A DNA stretch of 64,000 nucleotides. Origin: Flavobacterium shii. GTDB lineage: Bacteria; Bacteroidota; Bacteroidia; Flavobacteriales; Flavobacteriaceae. The translations under genes and the position numbers were made by a program. Location: positions 83,844 through 147,843 of the forward strand of contig NZ_JAOZEW010000017.1 in NCBI RefSeq assembly GCF_025847235.1, read 5' to 3'. Positions within the stretch are counted from its first letter, which is position 1. The number at the start of each line of letters is the position of its first letter. Under the pieces are notes generated by a model. The model ran no database searches. It was not told the origin of the DNA and saw only the letters and a list, made by a program, of their open reading frames with translations. Below, one piece after another: positions 8,357 through 16,066 of the stretch.

Positions 8357-8962
8357 TTATTTTCTATCGTATTTAAAATACATAATACTTCCGTATAAAA
8401 TATGGCAAACTCCAAAACCTAATGCCCAAAATTCCAATGCATAACCCGAAAATTCAGTAGCGATTAATCCCAGAATAATTATTGTAATTCCCAGATAACG
8501 TACATCTCTCAAAGTATATTTACTTGCATTTACACAAGCCAATCCGTAGAATAGGAGAGTGACAGGAGCAATTAAGCCATAATAAGCATGTCGTAACAAA
8601 AGTAAGCCGAAAATCCCACCCGTAATAAGTGGAATCAAAAAATTGATCAACATTCTTTTGGAAGTTGTATTCCATATCTTTTCTCCTTCTTTCTTTGCTT
8701 TGTTTACAGTTAATATTGCTGCTGTTGCAATAGAAAAGAATAGTACCAAAAAAGCAGTTAAAACAATTAACTTGAAAGTTTTACTCTCCAGTGTTATATA
8801 ATAACCTTGGTGACTTTCTATGAGTCCATTGGCGATATGTGCACCAATAAGAGCATATATTCCTGCCATAACACCCGATAAACCACTTAATGAAATAAAC
8901 TGAGAAGATTTATTCATCATGTTTTTTATCTCACTAATATCCTGTAAATATTTATCTTTCAT
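8357..8962 (-). CDS. Multi-pass membrane protein, first gene of the regulator operon
   Basis: A soluble helical N-terminus of about 20 residues (KDKYLQDISEIKNMMNKSS) leads into about six membrane helices over 201 residues. No catalytic motif or known family was recognised. It heads the operon that continues with the YiiX-like hydrolase (31-bp gap) and the winged-helix regulator. The TACTTTG palindrome sits only 6 bases upstream of the ATG, so a bound regulator would block transcription or initiation directly. Confidence 0.7.
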   Translation of the reverse strand: MKDKYLQDISEIKNMMNKSSQFISLSGLSGVMAGIYALIGAHIANGLIESHQGYYITLESKTFKLIVLTAFLVLFFSIATAAILTVNKAKKEGEKIWNTTSKRMLINFLIPLITGGIFGLLLLRHAYYGLIAPVTLLFYGLACVNASKYTLRDVRYLGITIIILGLIATEFSGYALEFWALGFGVCHILYGSIMYFKYDRK

Positions 8963-8968
8963 ATAAAG

Positions 8969-8987
8969 TACTTTGAATTACAAAGTA
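8969..8987. promoter_or_regulatory. Palindromic operator candidate, copy 2 (before the regulator operon)
   Basis: TACTTTG-AATTA-CAAAGTA: arms identical to the copy at 7299-7317 and the same 5-bp spacing. It ends the gap right before the start codon of the first gene and probably overlaps the promoter, consistent with autoregulation by the winged-helix protein encoded third in the operon. Confidence 0.7.
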
Positions 8988-9045
8988 AATAATTAAAAAA
9001 ATAGTTACCAAATAAAATGATAACTATTTTTAATAAGCTTGTAAA

Positions 9046-9954
9046 TTATATTCTGAAAATACCTCCTACAGCAATAATTCTTTGTAAAAAGAAAAAGTTC
9101 TGAGATGCTTTGTCATCGTTGCTTGTAGTGGTTCTAATATCCTGCATATTGATATATCCACCTTTTAGCTCACCTTGAATATAGAAATATTTGAAGAAGG
9201 TAAAGTTAATTCCCGCTTTTGCAGATAATCCATATCCAGAAATGTGAAAATCGTCATGACGTTCTTTTCCTAAAAGAGTTGTGTTTGTTTTAGGATATAA
9301 AACTCCGATACCTAAACCTTCAGTTAAGTTAATTTGTACTTTGTCAGTATTTGGTAAACCAAACCATTTCGAAATATCATCATGTCTTGAAACCTCCGTG
9401 TTAATATAGTTCAAACCATCTGTATGCTCATACATTAAAAAAGCAGGAGGATTTCCCTGGATAGTACCTTTATCATAACCACCTTCCTGAGCACCATGTA
9501 GAGACATGTCTACAGGTGTATTATTATAAACTCCGTTGTAATAAGATCCAGCTTGATCAGCAGGTAAATCAATATATCCAGTAACATTAGCTGTTTGATT
9601 TTGGCTCATTACATACTTCATGTGATCCCAACCAATAGAAACACTGTAATGGTCGCTAATAAAATATCCCATTCTAAAGTTAGTCTGAGGAATAGTCATG
9701 TTTGCCGGATTTACATAATCAAGATGCCATCCTTTTGGCTTATCGTGAGCAGCCATATTATCAACTGTAAAGTTGTAATCTTTCCCTCTAAAGTTCACAT
9801 CAGATTTAGTGTAACTATCTCTGTTACCACCCCAGGAAATGAAAAATTTTCCTTTATTATGCGCCGTGTATTTGTCTTGTACTGCTATTTGTTCTTGTGC
9901 GAAAGTGTTTATTGAAAAACACAACAAGAAAAATAATAAAAAATTAGTTTTCAA
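9046..9954 (-). CDS. Outer-membrane beta-barrel-like protein of unknown function
   Basis: A signal peptide (FLLFFLLCFSINTFAQ) is followed by a 280-residue region rich in alternating polar and aromatic residues (HYSVSIGWDHMKYVM, FKYFYIQGELKGGYI), typical of an outer-membrane barrel. No family is recognised. It begins 17 bases after the kdsA stop, so it is likely read from the kdsA promoter. That links it in position, though not in proven function, with a lipopolysaccharide core gene. Confidence 0.7.
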   Translation of the reverse strand: MKTNFLLFFLLCFSINTFAQEQIAVQDKYTAHNKGKFFISWGGNRDSYTKSDVNFRGKDYNFTVDNMAAHDKPKGWHLDYVNPANMTIPQTNFRMGYFISDHYSVSIGWDHMKYVMSQNQTANVTGYIDLPADQAGSYYNGVYNNTPVDMSLHGAQEGGYDKGTIQGNPPAFLMYEHTDGLNYINTEVSRHDDISKWFGLPNTDKVQINLTEGLGIGVLYPKTNTTLLGKERHDDFHISGYGLSAKAGINFTFFKYFYIQGELKGGYINMQDIRTTTSNDDKASQNFFFLQRIIAVGGIFRI

Positions 9955-9971
9955 TGAAGTAAGTTTAAAAA

Positions 9972-10790
9972 TTAAAATTGATTTATAGTTTTTCTAATGG
10001 CAACTAGTTTGGTCATTAAATCCTCAAAATAGTCTAAATGCAACATGTTTGCACCATCACTTTTGGCATTTGCCGGGTCAAAATGAGTTTCGATAAAAAT
10101 TCCATCAACACCTACAGCGATACCAGCTTTGGCAACGGTTTCGATCATATCAGGTCTTCCACCAGTTACACCCACAGTTTGATTAGGTTGTTGCAATGAA
10201 TGCGTTACGTCTAGAACAGTCGTTGCGTATTGTTGCATAGTTGGGATTCCTCTGTAATCTACAATCATGTCTTGGTAACCAAACATAGTACCACGATCTG
10301 TAACCATTACGTTTTGATTATTACAATCCAATACCTTTTGTACGGCATGTTTCATGCTTTCCGGACTCATAAATTGTCCTTTCTTTAGGTTTACTACTTT
10401 TCCAGTATTGGCAGCAGCCACAACAAGATCGGTCTGACGTACTAAGAATGCAGGGATTTGTAAAACATCAACATATTGAGCAGCCAAATCAGCATCTTCA
10501 TTAGTATGGATATCTGTAACGGTTGGAACATGAAAAGTTTCAGAAACTTTTCTTAATATTTTTAATGCTTTTTCATCACCAATTCCAGAGAAACTATCGA
10601 TTCTGGAGCGGTTTGCTTTTTTAAATGACCCCTTAAATACATAAGGAATTTGAAGTTTTTCGGTAATACCAATTAATTTTTCAGCAATACGCATCGCCAT
10701 TTCTTCACCTTCAATAGCGCAAGGGCCTGCTAGTAAGAAGAAATTACCGCTATCTGTATGCTTAATTTGTGGAATATGTTGTATGTTCAT
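9972..10790 (-). CDS. kdsA: 3-deoxy-8-phosphooctulonate synthase (KDO-8-phosphate synthase)
   Basis: KdsA condenses phosphoenolpyruvate with arabinose-5-phosphate to give KDO-8-phosphate for the lipid A-core of lipopolysaccharide, in the cytoplasm. Family motifs are all visible: LLAGPCAIE, FKGSFKKANRSR, VPTVTDIHT, VTDRGTMFGY and DVTHSLQ. The length of 272 residues is normal. I chose the ATG at 10790: a frame open to 10814 exists, but a -7 promoter element (TACATTTG, 10812-10819) overlaps that longer start. There is no CxxC-type extra, and metal dependence was not assigned. Confidence 0.96.
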   Translation of the reverse strand: MNIQHIPQIKHTDSGNFFLLAGPCAIEGEEMAMRIAEKLIGITEKLQIPYVFKGSFKKANRSRIDSFSGIGDEKALKILRKVSETFHVPTVTDIHTNEDADLAAQYVDVLQIPAFLVRQTDLVVAAANTGKVVNLKKGQFMSPESMKHAVQKVLDCNNQNVMVTDRGTMFGYQDMIVDYRGIPTMQQYATTVLDVTHSLQQPNQTVGVTGGRPDMIETVAKAGIAVGVDGIFIETHFDPANAKSDGANMLHLDYFEDLMTKLVAIRKTINQF

Positions 10791-11152
10791 AGTTTGAAAT
10801 TTTTGAAAGTGCAAATGTAGTTATGATTTGCGATTTACAGATTAAGATTTAAGATTTTTTTAAGAAGCTTCTCCCGCTATCCGTTGTAATGTTTTTCTCT
10901 AAAACCTTTTTTTCTTGGTCTTTACAGAAACTTCCGCGGGTTGCTCTGTAAATCCCAGAAAAATTGGCTTTCTCAAAAAATGATTTCCACTTTAAATAAA
11001 GTTCACAAAACACCATAAAAATAAAGTTAAGTGAGGTAATCGTGGACAATATTAAGTCATTGTAAGAAGCTAATAAATGATATTTATCATGTTATAGCGT
11101 ATCTGATTGTTTGTGTGGTTTGTAGTTTTTTTTCTTTGGTATCTTAATGAAA
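10791..11152. other. Intergenic region upstream of kdsA with promoter and a repeat-like element
   Basis: Bases 10812-10819 carry TACATTTG (minus strand), a good -7 element for kdsA. Bases 10850-10990 hold a GC-richer patch: read on the minus strand it contains CGGATAGCGGGAGAAGC, and TTTACAGA (10921-10928) pairs with TCTGTAAA (10945-10952). The CGGATAGC core recurs at 24774-24781. A 66-codon TTG-started frame crosses this patch but has no coding character. The rest shows nothing. Confidence 0.5.
10812..10819 (-). promoter_or_regulatory. -7 promoter element of kdsA
   Basis: TACATTTG, 21 bases before the ATG at 10790; supports that start. Confidence 0.55.
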
Positions 11153-11623
11153 CTAAGAATTTTTGCTATTATTTGTAGCAACAATGATGGTCTTTCGAAG
11201 TTTTATATAAAAGATTCCAAACAAAACTTGTCCAAGGAAAAATAGCGTATTTGTGAAAATATTAATACTTACTACGATTTGAATTCGAGAAATAAAAAAA
11301 TCAGGATAAAGAGTACTGAAATCAAGGTAGGGATAAAGATTAATTTTTGAAATCAGAACCCCAGGAATAGTCAGTAAAAGTTGGATTGTGAATTTTTTGA
11401 AATTTATTTCAGCGGTTATTCTCGAAAGTTTCCAATAAAAAAAGGTTACCACAGACAAAACAATAAATTTAATCAATGCCGCAACAACTCTAGCAAAATC
11501 GACAGCGATTAAACCTGAAAGCAGGGATGACAAAAAATCAGAATTTGAATAAAAGATATAATACGGAAATACAATTATAGCTAAAACAAAGAAAATGACA
11601 AAGGCAGTTTCTGTTTTTAACAT
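11153..11623 (-). CDS. Four-helix membrane protein, function unknown
   Basis: The 156-residue product has about four membrane helices, beginning right at the N-terminus (TAFVIFFVLAIIVFPYYIFY) and ending near residue 150. No conserved catalytic motif or family is visible. It follows another small membrane protein gene (11653-11985) by 29 bases on the same strand, so the two are probably co-transcribed. No -7 element was found right upstream. Confidence 0.6.
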   Translation of the reverse strand: MLKTETAFVIFFVLAIIVFPYYIFYSNSDFLSSLLSGLIAVDFARVVAALIKFIVLSVVTFFYWKLSRITAEINFKKFTIQLLLTIPGVLISKINLYPYLDFSTLYPDFFISRIQIVVSINIFTNTLFFLGQVLFGIFYIKLRKTIIVATNNSKNS

Positions 11624-11652
11624 ATTGATTAATTGTGTTTTATGATTAGAAA

Positions 11653-11985
11653 CTATTTAAGTTGTCTAAGTTTCTTCTCGTAAATTTTTTTAATAAGATA
11701 CTGTATAATAATTGTTATTATAAGTAAAATAAAAAAAAATAATGAGAGTGCAACAATTGTTGTAGCTTGGATTTCACAGTTATATTCGTTTTGATTGTGA
11801 TTTTGGTCAAGATCGTATGAAGCAATAGAAAGTGATAGTCCAGTGAGTACTATTTGTAAAAAAACACTAATTAAAGATATTGCCCATAATTTTAGTTTAA
11901 TTATTTCTCCGATAGCTTTTACGCCAAATATAATTTGAAAGAGTAGTGGAGAAATAATTAAAATGAAACACGATATTCCGTACAT
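11653..11985 (-). CDS. Three-helix membrane protein, function unknown
   Basis: The 110-residue product has three hydrophobic segments (about residues 3-20, 31-55 and 77-98) and a lysine-rich C-terminal tail (KKIYEKKLRQLK), which favours an inner membrane protein with a cytoplasmic tail. No family was recognised. It is the first of two small membrane protein genes in tandem; similar size and composition suggest a pair working together, but the two do not look like obvious duplicates. Confidence 0.6.
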   Translation of the reverse strand: MYGISCFILIISPLLFQIIFGVKAIGEIIKLKLWAISLISVFLQIVLTGLSLSIASYDLDQNHNQNEYNCEIQATTIVALSLFFFILLIITIIIQYLIKKIYEKKLRQLK

Positions 11986-12085
11986 TATTATTATTAGTTT
12001 AAATTATTTTTTTGAGTCTTTGTAAACATATCTCTATAGTGAGAATCTTTAATCTCCAAGTCTTTCTTCTATTTTCTAGACTGAA

Positions 12086-12535
12086 CTATTTCTTCAAAGT
12101 CAACCCAAGTGGTACCATTAAAATTCCTTTTTCGTAGATGTTAAGATATAAATTGATTGGTTTTTTCTGACCTTCCCATTTCAATTCGTAAACATCTAGA
12201 AATCCAGCTCCCATATCGCTTCTTTTGGTTGGGAAAGGGCAGCAGCTTTCTAGTTTTGTATAAGTTATCTTTTCGCCGTTTGGTCCTGCCAGTGCGTTTA
12301 AAAATCGTTGTTGATTAATAACTTCATCTTTGGATGTTCTGTAGAATATATTTATAGGATAATCTTTGTCATAACCATATTTTTTGTCTTTACTATGTGC
12401 AGTAATTACAAAGGTATTGTCTTTTGTTAAGGTTAGGTTTGGTGCATTATCATCCACATTTTTCAAGGTAGATTTTGTACTCACGCACGACGTAGCAGTA
12501 ATGAGTAAAACGATAAAAAGAGCTATTTTTTTCAT
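12086..12535 (-). CDS. Small lipoprotein of unknown function
   Basis: The 149-residue product starts with a lipoprotein signal (ALFIVLLITATSCVS), predicting an acylated, membrane-anchored mature protein. A CC pair lies in LESCCPFPTKRSD. No family function was recognised. A longer frame reaches 12589, but a -7 element (TACATTTG at 12558-12565 on the minus strand) lies 22 bases before the ATG at 12535, and the signal peptide begins there. That fixes the start. It is flanked by unrelated genes and appears monocistronic. Confidence 0.75.
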   Translation of the reverse strand: MKKIALFIVLLITATSCVSTKSTLKNVDDNAPNLTLTKDNTFVITAHSKDKKYGYDKDYPINIFYRTSKDEVINQQRFLNALAGPNGEKITYTKLESCCPFPTKRSDMGAGFLDVYELKWEGQKKPINLYLNIYEKGILMVPLGLTLKK

Positions 12536-12557
12536 GGTTTTTGGCGGTTTAATGGTA

Positions 12558-12565
12558 CAAATGTA
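12558..12565 (-). promoter_or_regulatory. -7 promoter element of the small lipoprotein gene
   Basis: TACATTTG, 22 bases before the ATG at 12535; supports that start over 12589. Confidence 0.55.
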
Positions 12566-12584
12566 AAAGGTTTTAATAAAATAA

Positions 12585-12626
12585 GCCACAGATTTAATGA
12601 ATTAAAATGATTAAAAAAAAATCTGC
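12585..12626 (-). repeat. Dispersed repeat family 2, copy (minus orientation)
   Basis: The reverse complement reads as T-rich sequence, then AATCATTTTAATTCATTAAA and TCTGTGGC. It matches the copies at 28061-28098 and 55453-55490. Confidence 0.55.
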
Positions 12627-12681
12627 CCAATTAGCAAGATTGGTAAGTGAAAAATTAATGTAAATCTGTTTAATCCGTGTT

Positions 12682-13359
12682 TTATTTTGTTTTTACTGAA
12701 TTCAATTTTAATATACCAACTACAATCAGATATTGTGCCACAAGATAAGTGAGCATAATAAAAAACGAACTTTTATATATTGGTTCATAAAATTTATCCA
12801 TTGCCAGAATACTATCCGAAAGGACAAAAATAATTGCACCAATGAGGATAAATGAATTAGCGGGTTTCGCCCAAATTAAATAGCCACTAAAAGCAGACAG
12901 AAGCATTGTTGAGATAGTTAATGCATAAACAATCACAGGTATTTGTAAATCGCCTAATTTTGGTAATAAGATGTTTAGCATCAGGGCTAAATAAATCAGG
13001 ATAACTACAAAACCAACATTATAAAGGTTTTTATTTTTTTTGACTTTAGGCTTATCTTGTTTGTTAAATAGAATGATATAAATAACATGAGATATTAAAA
13101 ATGCCACTAAGCCTAATATAAAATAGATTTCGGCCTTATCGGCAAATAATAAAATTACATCACCAATCCATGAAAATAACAAAGCACCAAGAAGTATTTT
13201 TTTTGATGGAAAATTCTCTGAAAAATAAACAGCAAGCCATAAAATCGGAATAAGAAAACCTTTTAAATACCAAGCTATATTTTCAAGATTAAAAAGAAGA
13301 ATTAAAAGATAGATAATACTAAAACCAACATATATTTTTAAGAATAAAGGACTTTTCAT
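12682..13359 (-). CDS. YhhN/TMEM86-family lysoplasmalogenase
   Basis: The 225-residue product is almost entirely membrane helices (about eight), with the family's spaced polar and acidic residues inside helices: SWIGDVILLF near residue 65 and FVLSDSILAMDKF near residue 180. Animal TMEM86A/B proteins of this family hydrolyse the vinyl-ether bond of lysoplasmalogens to an aldehyde and a glycerophospho-base; bacterial members are less well characterised. The gene starts 9 bases after an alkylglycerol-monooxygenase-like gene, so the two are probably one operon acting on ether lipids in the inner membrane. Confidence 0.85.
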   Translation of the reverse strand: MKSPLFLKIYVGFSIIYLLILLFNLENIAWYLKGFLIPILWLAVYFSENFPSKKILLGALLFSWIGDVILLFADKAEIYFILGLVAFLISHVIYIILFNKQDKPKVKKNKNLYNVGFVVILIYLALMLNILLPKLGDLQIPVIVYALTISTMLLSAFSGYLIWAKPANSFILIGAIIFVLSDSILAMDKFYEPIYKSSFFIMLTYLVAQYLIVVGILKLNSVKTK

Positions 13360-13368
13360 AATTTACTT

Positions 13369-14640
13369 TTAGGAGTTTACCAGAACTGGTTTTATGGTTT
13401 TAAAATCGACTTTTATGAAGTAAATCGCGACTAGTAAAGAAATAATATGATATCCGATAATAACAATATTACCAAAAGGAAAAATAGAATTGAGCCCAAA
13501 CCAATCTCCAAAATAAAGAATAATTGCCAGAACGGTTGCTAAACGTAAGCTTTCCCACAAAATAGCAAAACGGTTTTTATCCATTAATTCGGTATAACTG
13601 TAAATGGTTATGAAAATAAAAAAGCCATAATAAAAAATATTAGGAAAACCAATTTTGGCAATATTACTAAACAAGTAGCTTACAAATAATAGTGTTATCA
13701 TAACTTGGGTTATCGACCAATAAACAAGTTTGTTAGAATTATCGGTTCCATATTTAGTATAATTATATACATCGGTAATTTTATTTACAGGATATTTTTC
13801 TTCAAAATTTTCGGGACGCCAACCTGTTGGTTTAAACCATATTGTAAATTTGTCTTTCCAGTTTTCGGCCCTCCACGCATCGCTAATCAATAGCGCTAAA
13901 TGCTGGAAATTGATTCGGATAGGATTCCATGTATTTGCCGGCCTTGTTATTCCAAAAACAGGGGGAACAGATTCTAGTTCTTCTTGGAAAGTACCGAAAA
14001 GTTTGTCCCAAAATATAAAAATCTGTGAATGATTTTTGTCTAAATATTCAGGATTTATAGCATGATGAACCCTGTGATGAGAAGGTGTTACGAGAATATA
14101 TTCCAGAACGCCCATTTTTTTTATATACTTGGTATGATACCAAAATTGCAAAAATAAATGAATGGGTAATGTAATAGCAATAACTGTTGCGGGAATACCA
14201 AACAAAGCAGCTGGAATAAGTAAAAAAGTAAACAAATTCACAAAACTTGCTATAGGTTGCCTCAGTGCGCATGCAAGATTAAATTCTTCACTACTATGAT
14301 GAATAGCATGTTTATTCCAAAGAAAATTAATTTGATGCGTTAAGCGATGACTCCAATAACCATAAAAGTCGATTACAAAAAAGCCAACAAGATAGGTAAG
14401 GAAGGTAGTTTCTATGTGATAAATAGCAATTTTGGAAACAAGCCATTCGTAGGAAATAAAAGTAATGGTAAGTCCAAGGACATCTTTTACCGAATTCGTA
14501 ATTCCCGAACTTATACTAGATACACTATCAATAAGAGGAACGTGATCTTGTTTTTTATATATGCCATAAGATTTTTCGATTATGATTAATAATAAAAAAA
14601 CTGGCATTGCAATAATTAGTATTTTACCGTATTCTTCCAT
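13369..14640 (-). CDS. Alkylglycerol-monooxygenase-like sterol desaturase family protein
   Basis: This fatty-acid-hydroxylase-superfamily di-iron membrane protein has the three histidine clusters: HRLTH, HAIHH and HRVHH (residues about 98-205). HAIHH is followed by SSEEFNLACALRQ; that stretch, including the glutamate, resembles the signature of animal alkylglycerol monooxygenase (TMEM195), which cleaves ether lipids using tetrahydrobiopterin. The length (423) and the extra C-terminal helices after residue 310 also fit that enzyme better than short sterol desaturases. A lysoplasmalogenase gene follows 9 bases later. No pterin genes are in the window. The true substrate is inferred. Confidence 0.8.
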   Translation of the reverse strand: MEEYGKILIIAMPVFLLLIIIEKSYGIYKKQDHVPLIDSVSSISSGITNSVKDVLGLTITFISYEWLVSKIAIYHIETTFLTYLVGFFVIDFYGYWSHRLTHQINFLWNKHAIHHSSEEFNLACALRQPIASFVNLFTFLLIPAALFGIPATVIAITLPIHLFLQFWYHTKYIKKMGVLEYILVTPSHHRVHHAINPEYLDKNHSQIFIFWDKLFGTFQEELESVPPVFGITRPANTWNPIRINFQHLALLISDAWRAENWKDKFTIWFKPTGWRPENFEEKYPVNKITDVYNYTKYGTDNSNKLVYWSITQVMITLLFVSYLFSNIAKIGFPNIFYYGFFIFITIYSYTELMDKNRFAILWESLRLATVLAIILYFGDWFGLNSIFPFGNIVIIGYHIISLLVAIYFIKVDFKTIKPVLVNS

Positions 14641-14643
14641 AAA

Positions 14644-14690
14644 AAAAATTGTGTAATTTATTCAAATATAGAATAAATTACACAATTTTT
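14644..14690 (-). terminator. Perfect 20-bp inverted repeat: clpS terminator overlapping the next promoter
   Basis: Arms at 14644-14663 and 14671-14690 are perfectly complementary with a 7-base loop. Read on the minus strand, the hairpin ends in eight T immediately before the ATG at 14640, so it can terminate clpS. The loop and its edge hold TATATTTG (14663-14670, minus strand), a -7 element 22 bases from the downstream start. Confidence 0.75.
14663..14670 (-). promoter_or_regulatory. -7 promoter element for the AGMO-like/lysoplasmalogenase operon
   Basis: TATATTTG fits the Bacteroidota TAnnTTTG consensus and lies 22 bases before the ATG, the same spacing as for kdsA, the small lipoprotein and the M14 gene. 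It sits in the loop of the clpS terminator palindrome. No TTG at the usual -33 distance is evident. Confidence 0.5.
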
Positions 14691-14709
14691 TAAATTATTG
14701 ATAATTAAA

Positions 14710-14985
14710 TTAAACGATTTCTGCACTTAAACCAGCTTCTAAAAGTTGGGTACATTGGGGTTTTAATTTATCCATAGGACCTGTTTTTACAGTACATTTT
14801 CCGTTATAATGTACAATCAGCGAGCATTGTTCTGCTTGTTCAGGTGTGTGATTACATACGCGGATCAAAGTCTCTATTACATGATCAAAAGTATTCACAT
14901 CATCATTATATACAATGATTTCGTTGTTAAAAGATATTGTCTCTTTTTCCCGAACTTTTTCTCTTACTTTCTCTTTAGTACTCAT
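14710..14985 (-). CDS. clpS: ATP-dependent Clp protease adaptor ClpS
   Basis: ClpS binds N-degron substrates and delivers them to ClpAP/ClpCP in the cytoplasm. The 91-residue product has the usual charged, disordered N-terminus (repeats of KVREK) and the core motif IIVYNDDVNTFDHVIETL with the Asn-Asp pair that grips the N-terminal amino group. The remainder (QAEQCSLIVHYNGKC) matches the domain. It lies between prmA and the AGMO-like gene on the same strand, 135 bases from prmA, and ends at a perfect hairpin. No clpA or clpC is in the window. Confidence 0.93.
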   Translation of the reverse strand: MSTKEKVREKVREKETISFNNEIIVYNDDVNTFDHVIETLIRVCNHTPEQAEQCSLIVHYNGKCTVKTGPMDKLKPQCTQLLEAGLSAEIV

Positions 14986-15120
14986 CTTTTTTAGTTTTTT
15001 GTACTGTTGTAATTACTAATTTTTTTGTCACAGTTTTGCACATTTTAAAAAGCTAAAATCGGTACAAATCTGTTTGGCTCGCAATTTATTGAGCCATTAA
15101 ATAGTCAGATAATTGACTAT

Positions 15121-15954
15121 CTAATTTACGTATTTTAATGAAACCCAGTTGTTTCTTTGAAATTTTTTAACATATTTTAATCCTTTTTCAGTGCAAGATG
15201 CATCGATGTAAGGAATATCTTCTTCATAGAAACCACTTAATAATAAGGTTCCTTTTGGATTCAGACAATCAACATAACTTTGCATGTCGTTCAGCAAAAT
15301 ATTACGGTTGATATTGGCAATAATTAAATCATATTTTTTGCCTGATAATAATGCTGCATCTCCTTCGTAAACGGTAATATGTTTACAATTATTGCGTTCT
15401 GCATTTTCTATAGAGTTTAAATAACACCAGTTATCAATATCGATAGCATCAATTGGCTGAGCTCCTTTCATTTCGGCAAGAATAGCTAGAATAGCAGTTC
15501 CGCAACCCATATCCAGAGTTTTCATTCCGTTAACGTCCATTTCTAATAAATGCTGAATCATCATGTGTGTTGTTTCGTGATGACCAGTTCCAAAACTCAT
15601 TTTCGGCTCGATTACAATATCATATTCTGCATCGGTTTTTGGGTGAAATGGAGCACGTACATGACAATTTCCATCTACATCAATAGGTTCAAAGTTTTTC
15701 TCCCATTCTTCATTCCAGTTTACTTGTTCGATTTCTTCGAATGTGTAATCAATCTTGAATTCATCTGATTGTAAAATATGAATATCTTCCAAAATAGCTT
15801 CATCCCATAAATCCTTTTGCACAAAGGCAGAAATTCCAGTTTCGGTTTCGGTAAAACTCTCAAAAGCTTTCTCTCCCAATTCGGCAATTAGTATTTCAGA
15901 CCCTAGTTCTTTAGGTTCAATTGTAAAGTGATACCCGATATAAATGTTTGACAT
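15121..15954 (-). CDS. prmA: Ribosomal protein L11 methyltransferase
   Basis: PrmA trimethylates ribosomal protein L11 with S-adenosylmethionine. The 277-residue product has an N-terminal substrate-recognition domain (residues 1-110) and a class I methyltransferase domain with motif I LDMGCGTAILAIL, the acidic DIDNW loop and ANINRNILL. SFGTGHHETT, typical for this family, precedes motif I. A -7 element (TACCTTTG, 15969-15976 on the minus strand) lies 14 bases before the ATG, supporting the start. The gene is divergent from an uncharacterised secreted pair at 16067. Confidence 0.95.
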   Translation of the reverse strand: MSNIYIGYHFTIEPKELGSEILIAELGEKAFESFTETETGISAFVQKDLWDEAILEDIHILQSDEFKIDYTFEEIEQVNWNEEWEKNFEPIDVDGNCHVRAPFHPKTDAEYDIVIEPKMSFGTGHHETTHMMIQHLLEMDVNGMKTLDMGCGTAILAILAEMKGAQPIDAIDIDNWCYLNSIENAERNNCKHITVYEGDAALLSGKKYDLIIANINRNILLNDMQSYVDCLNPKGTLLLSGFYEEDIPYIDASCTEKGLKYVKKFQRNNWVSLKYVN

Positions 15955-15968
15955 ATTTATTTTTTTTG

Positions 15969-15976
15969 CAAAGGTA
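15969..15976 (-). promoter_or_regulatory. -7 promoter element of prmA
   Basis: TACCTTTG, matching TAnnTTTG, 14 bases upstream of the start codon. The leader would be very short (about 8-10 nt) and shows no Shine-Dalgarno site. Confidence 0.6.
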
Positions 15977-16066
15977 GCAATCGAAACTTGAAATTGTTTA
16001 AAAAAATGAATAACGTTATTGTTTTAAGCATTACTTTAGCTTAAAATTTGTAAGTATTATTCGAAT

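Noticed and set aside
10849..11049. 66-codon frame upstream of kdsA (minus)
   Set aside because: It starts with TTG, crosses an inverted repeat and a repeat-like GC-rich patch, overlaps the kdsA upstream region, and its translation has no domain, signal or coding character.
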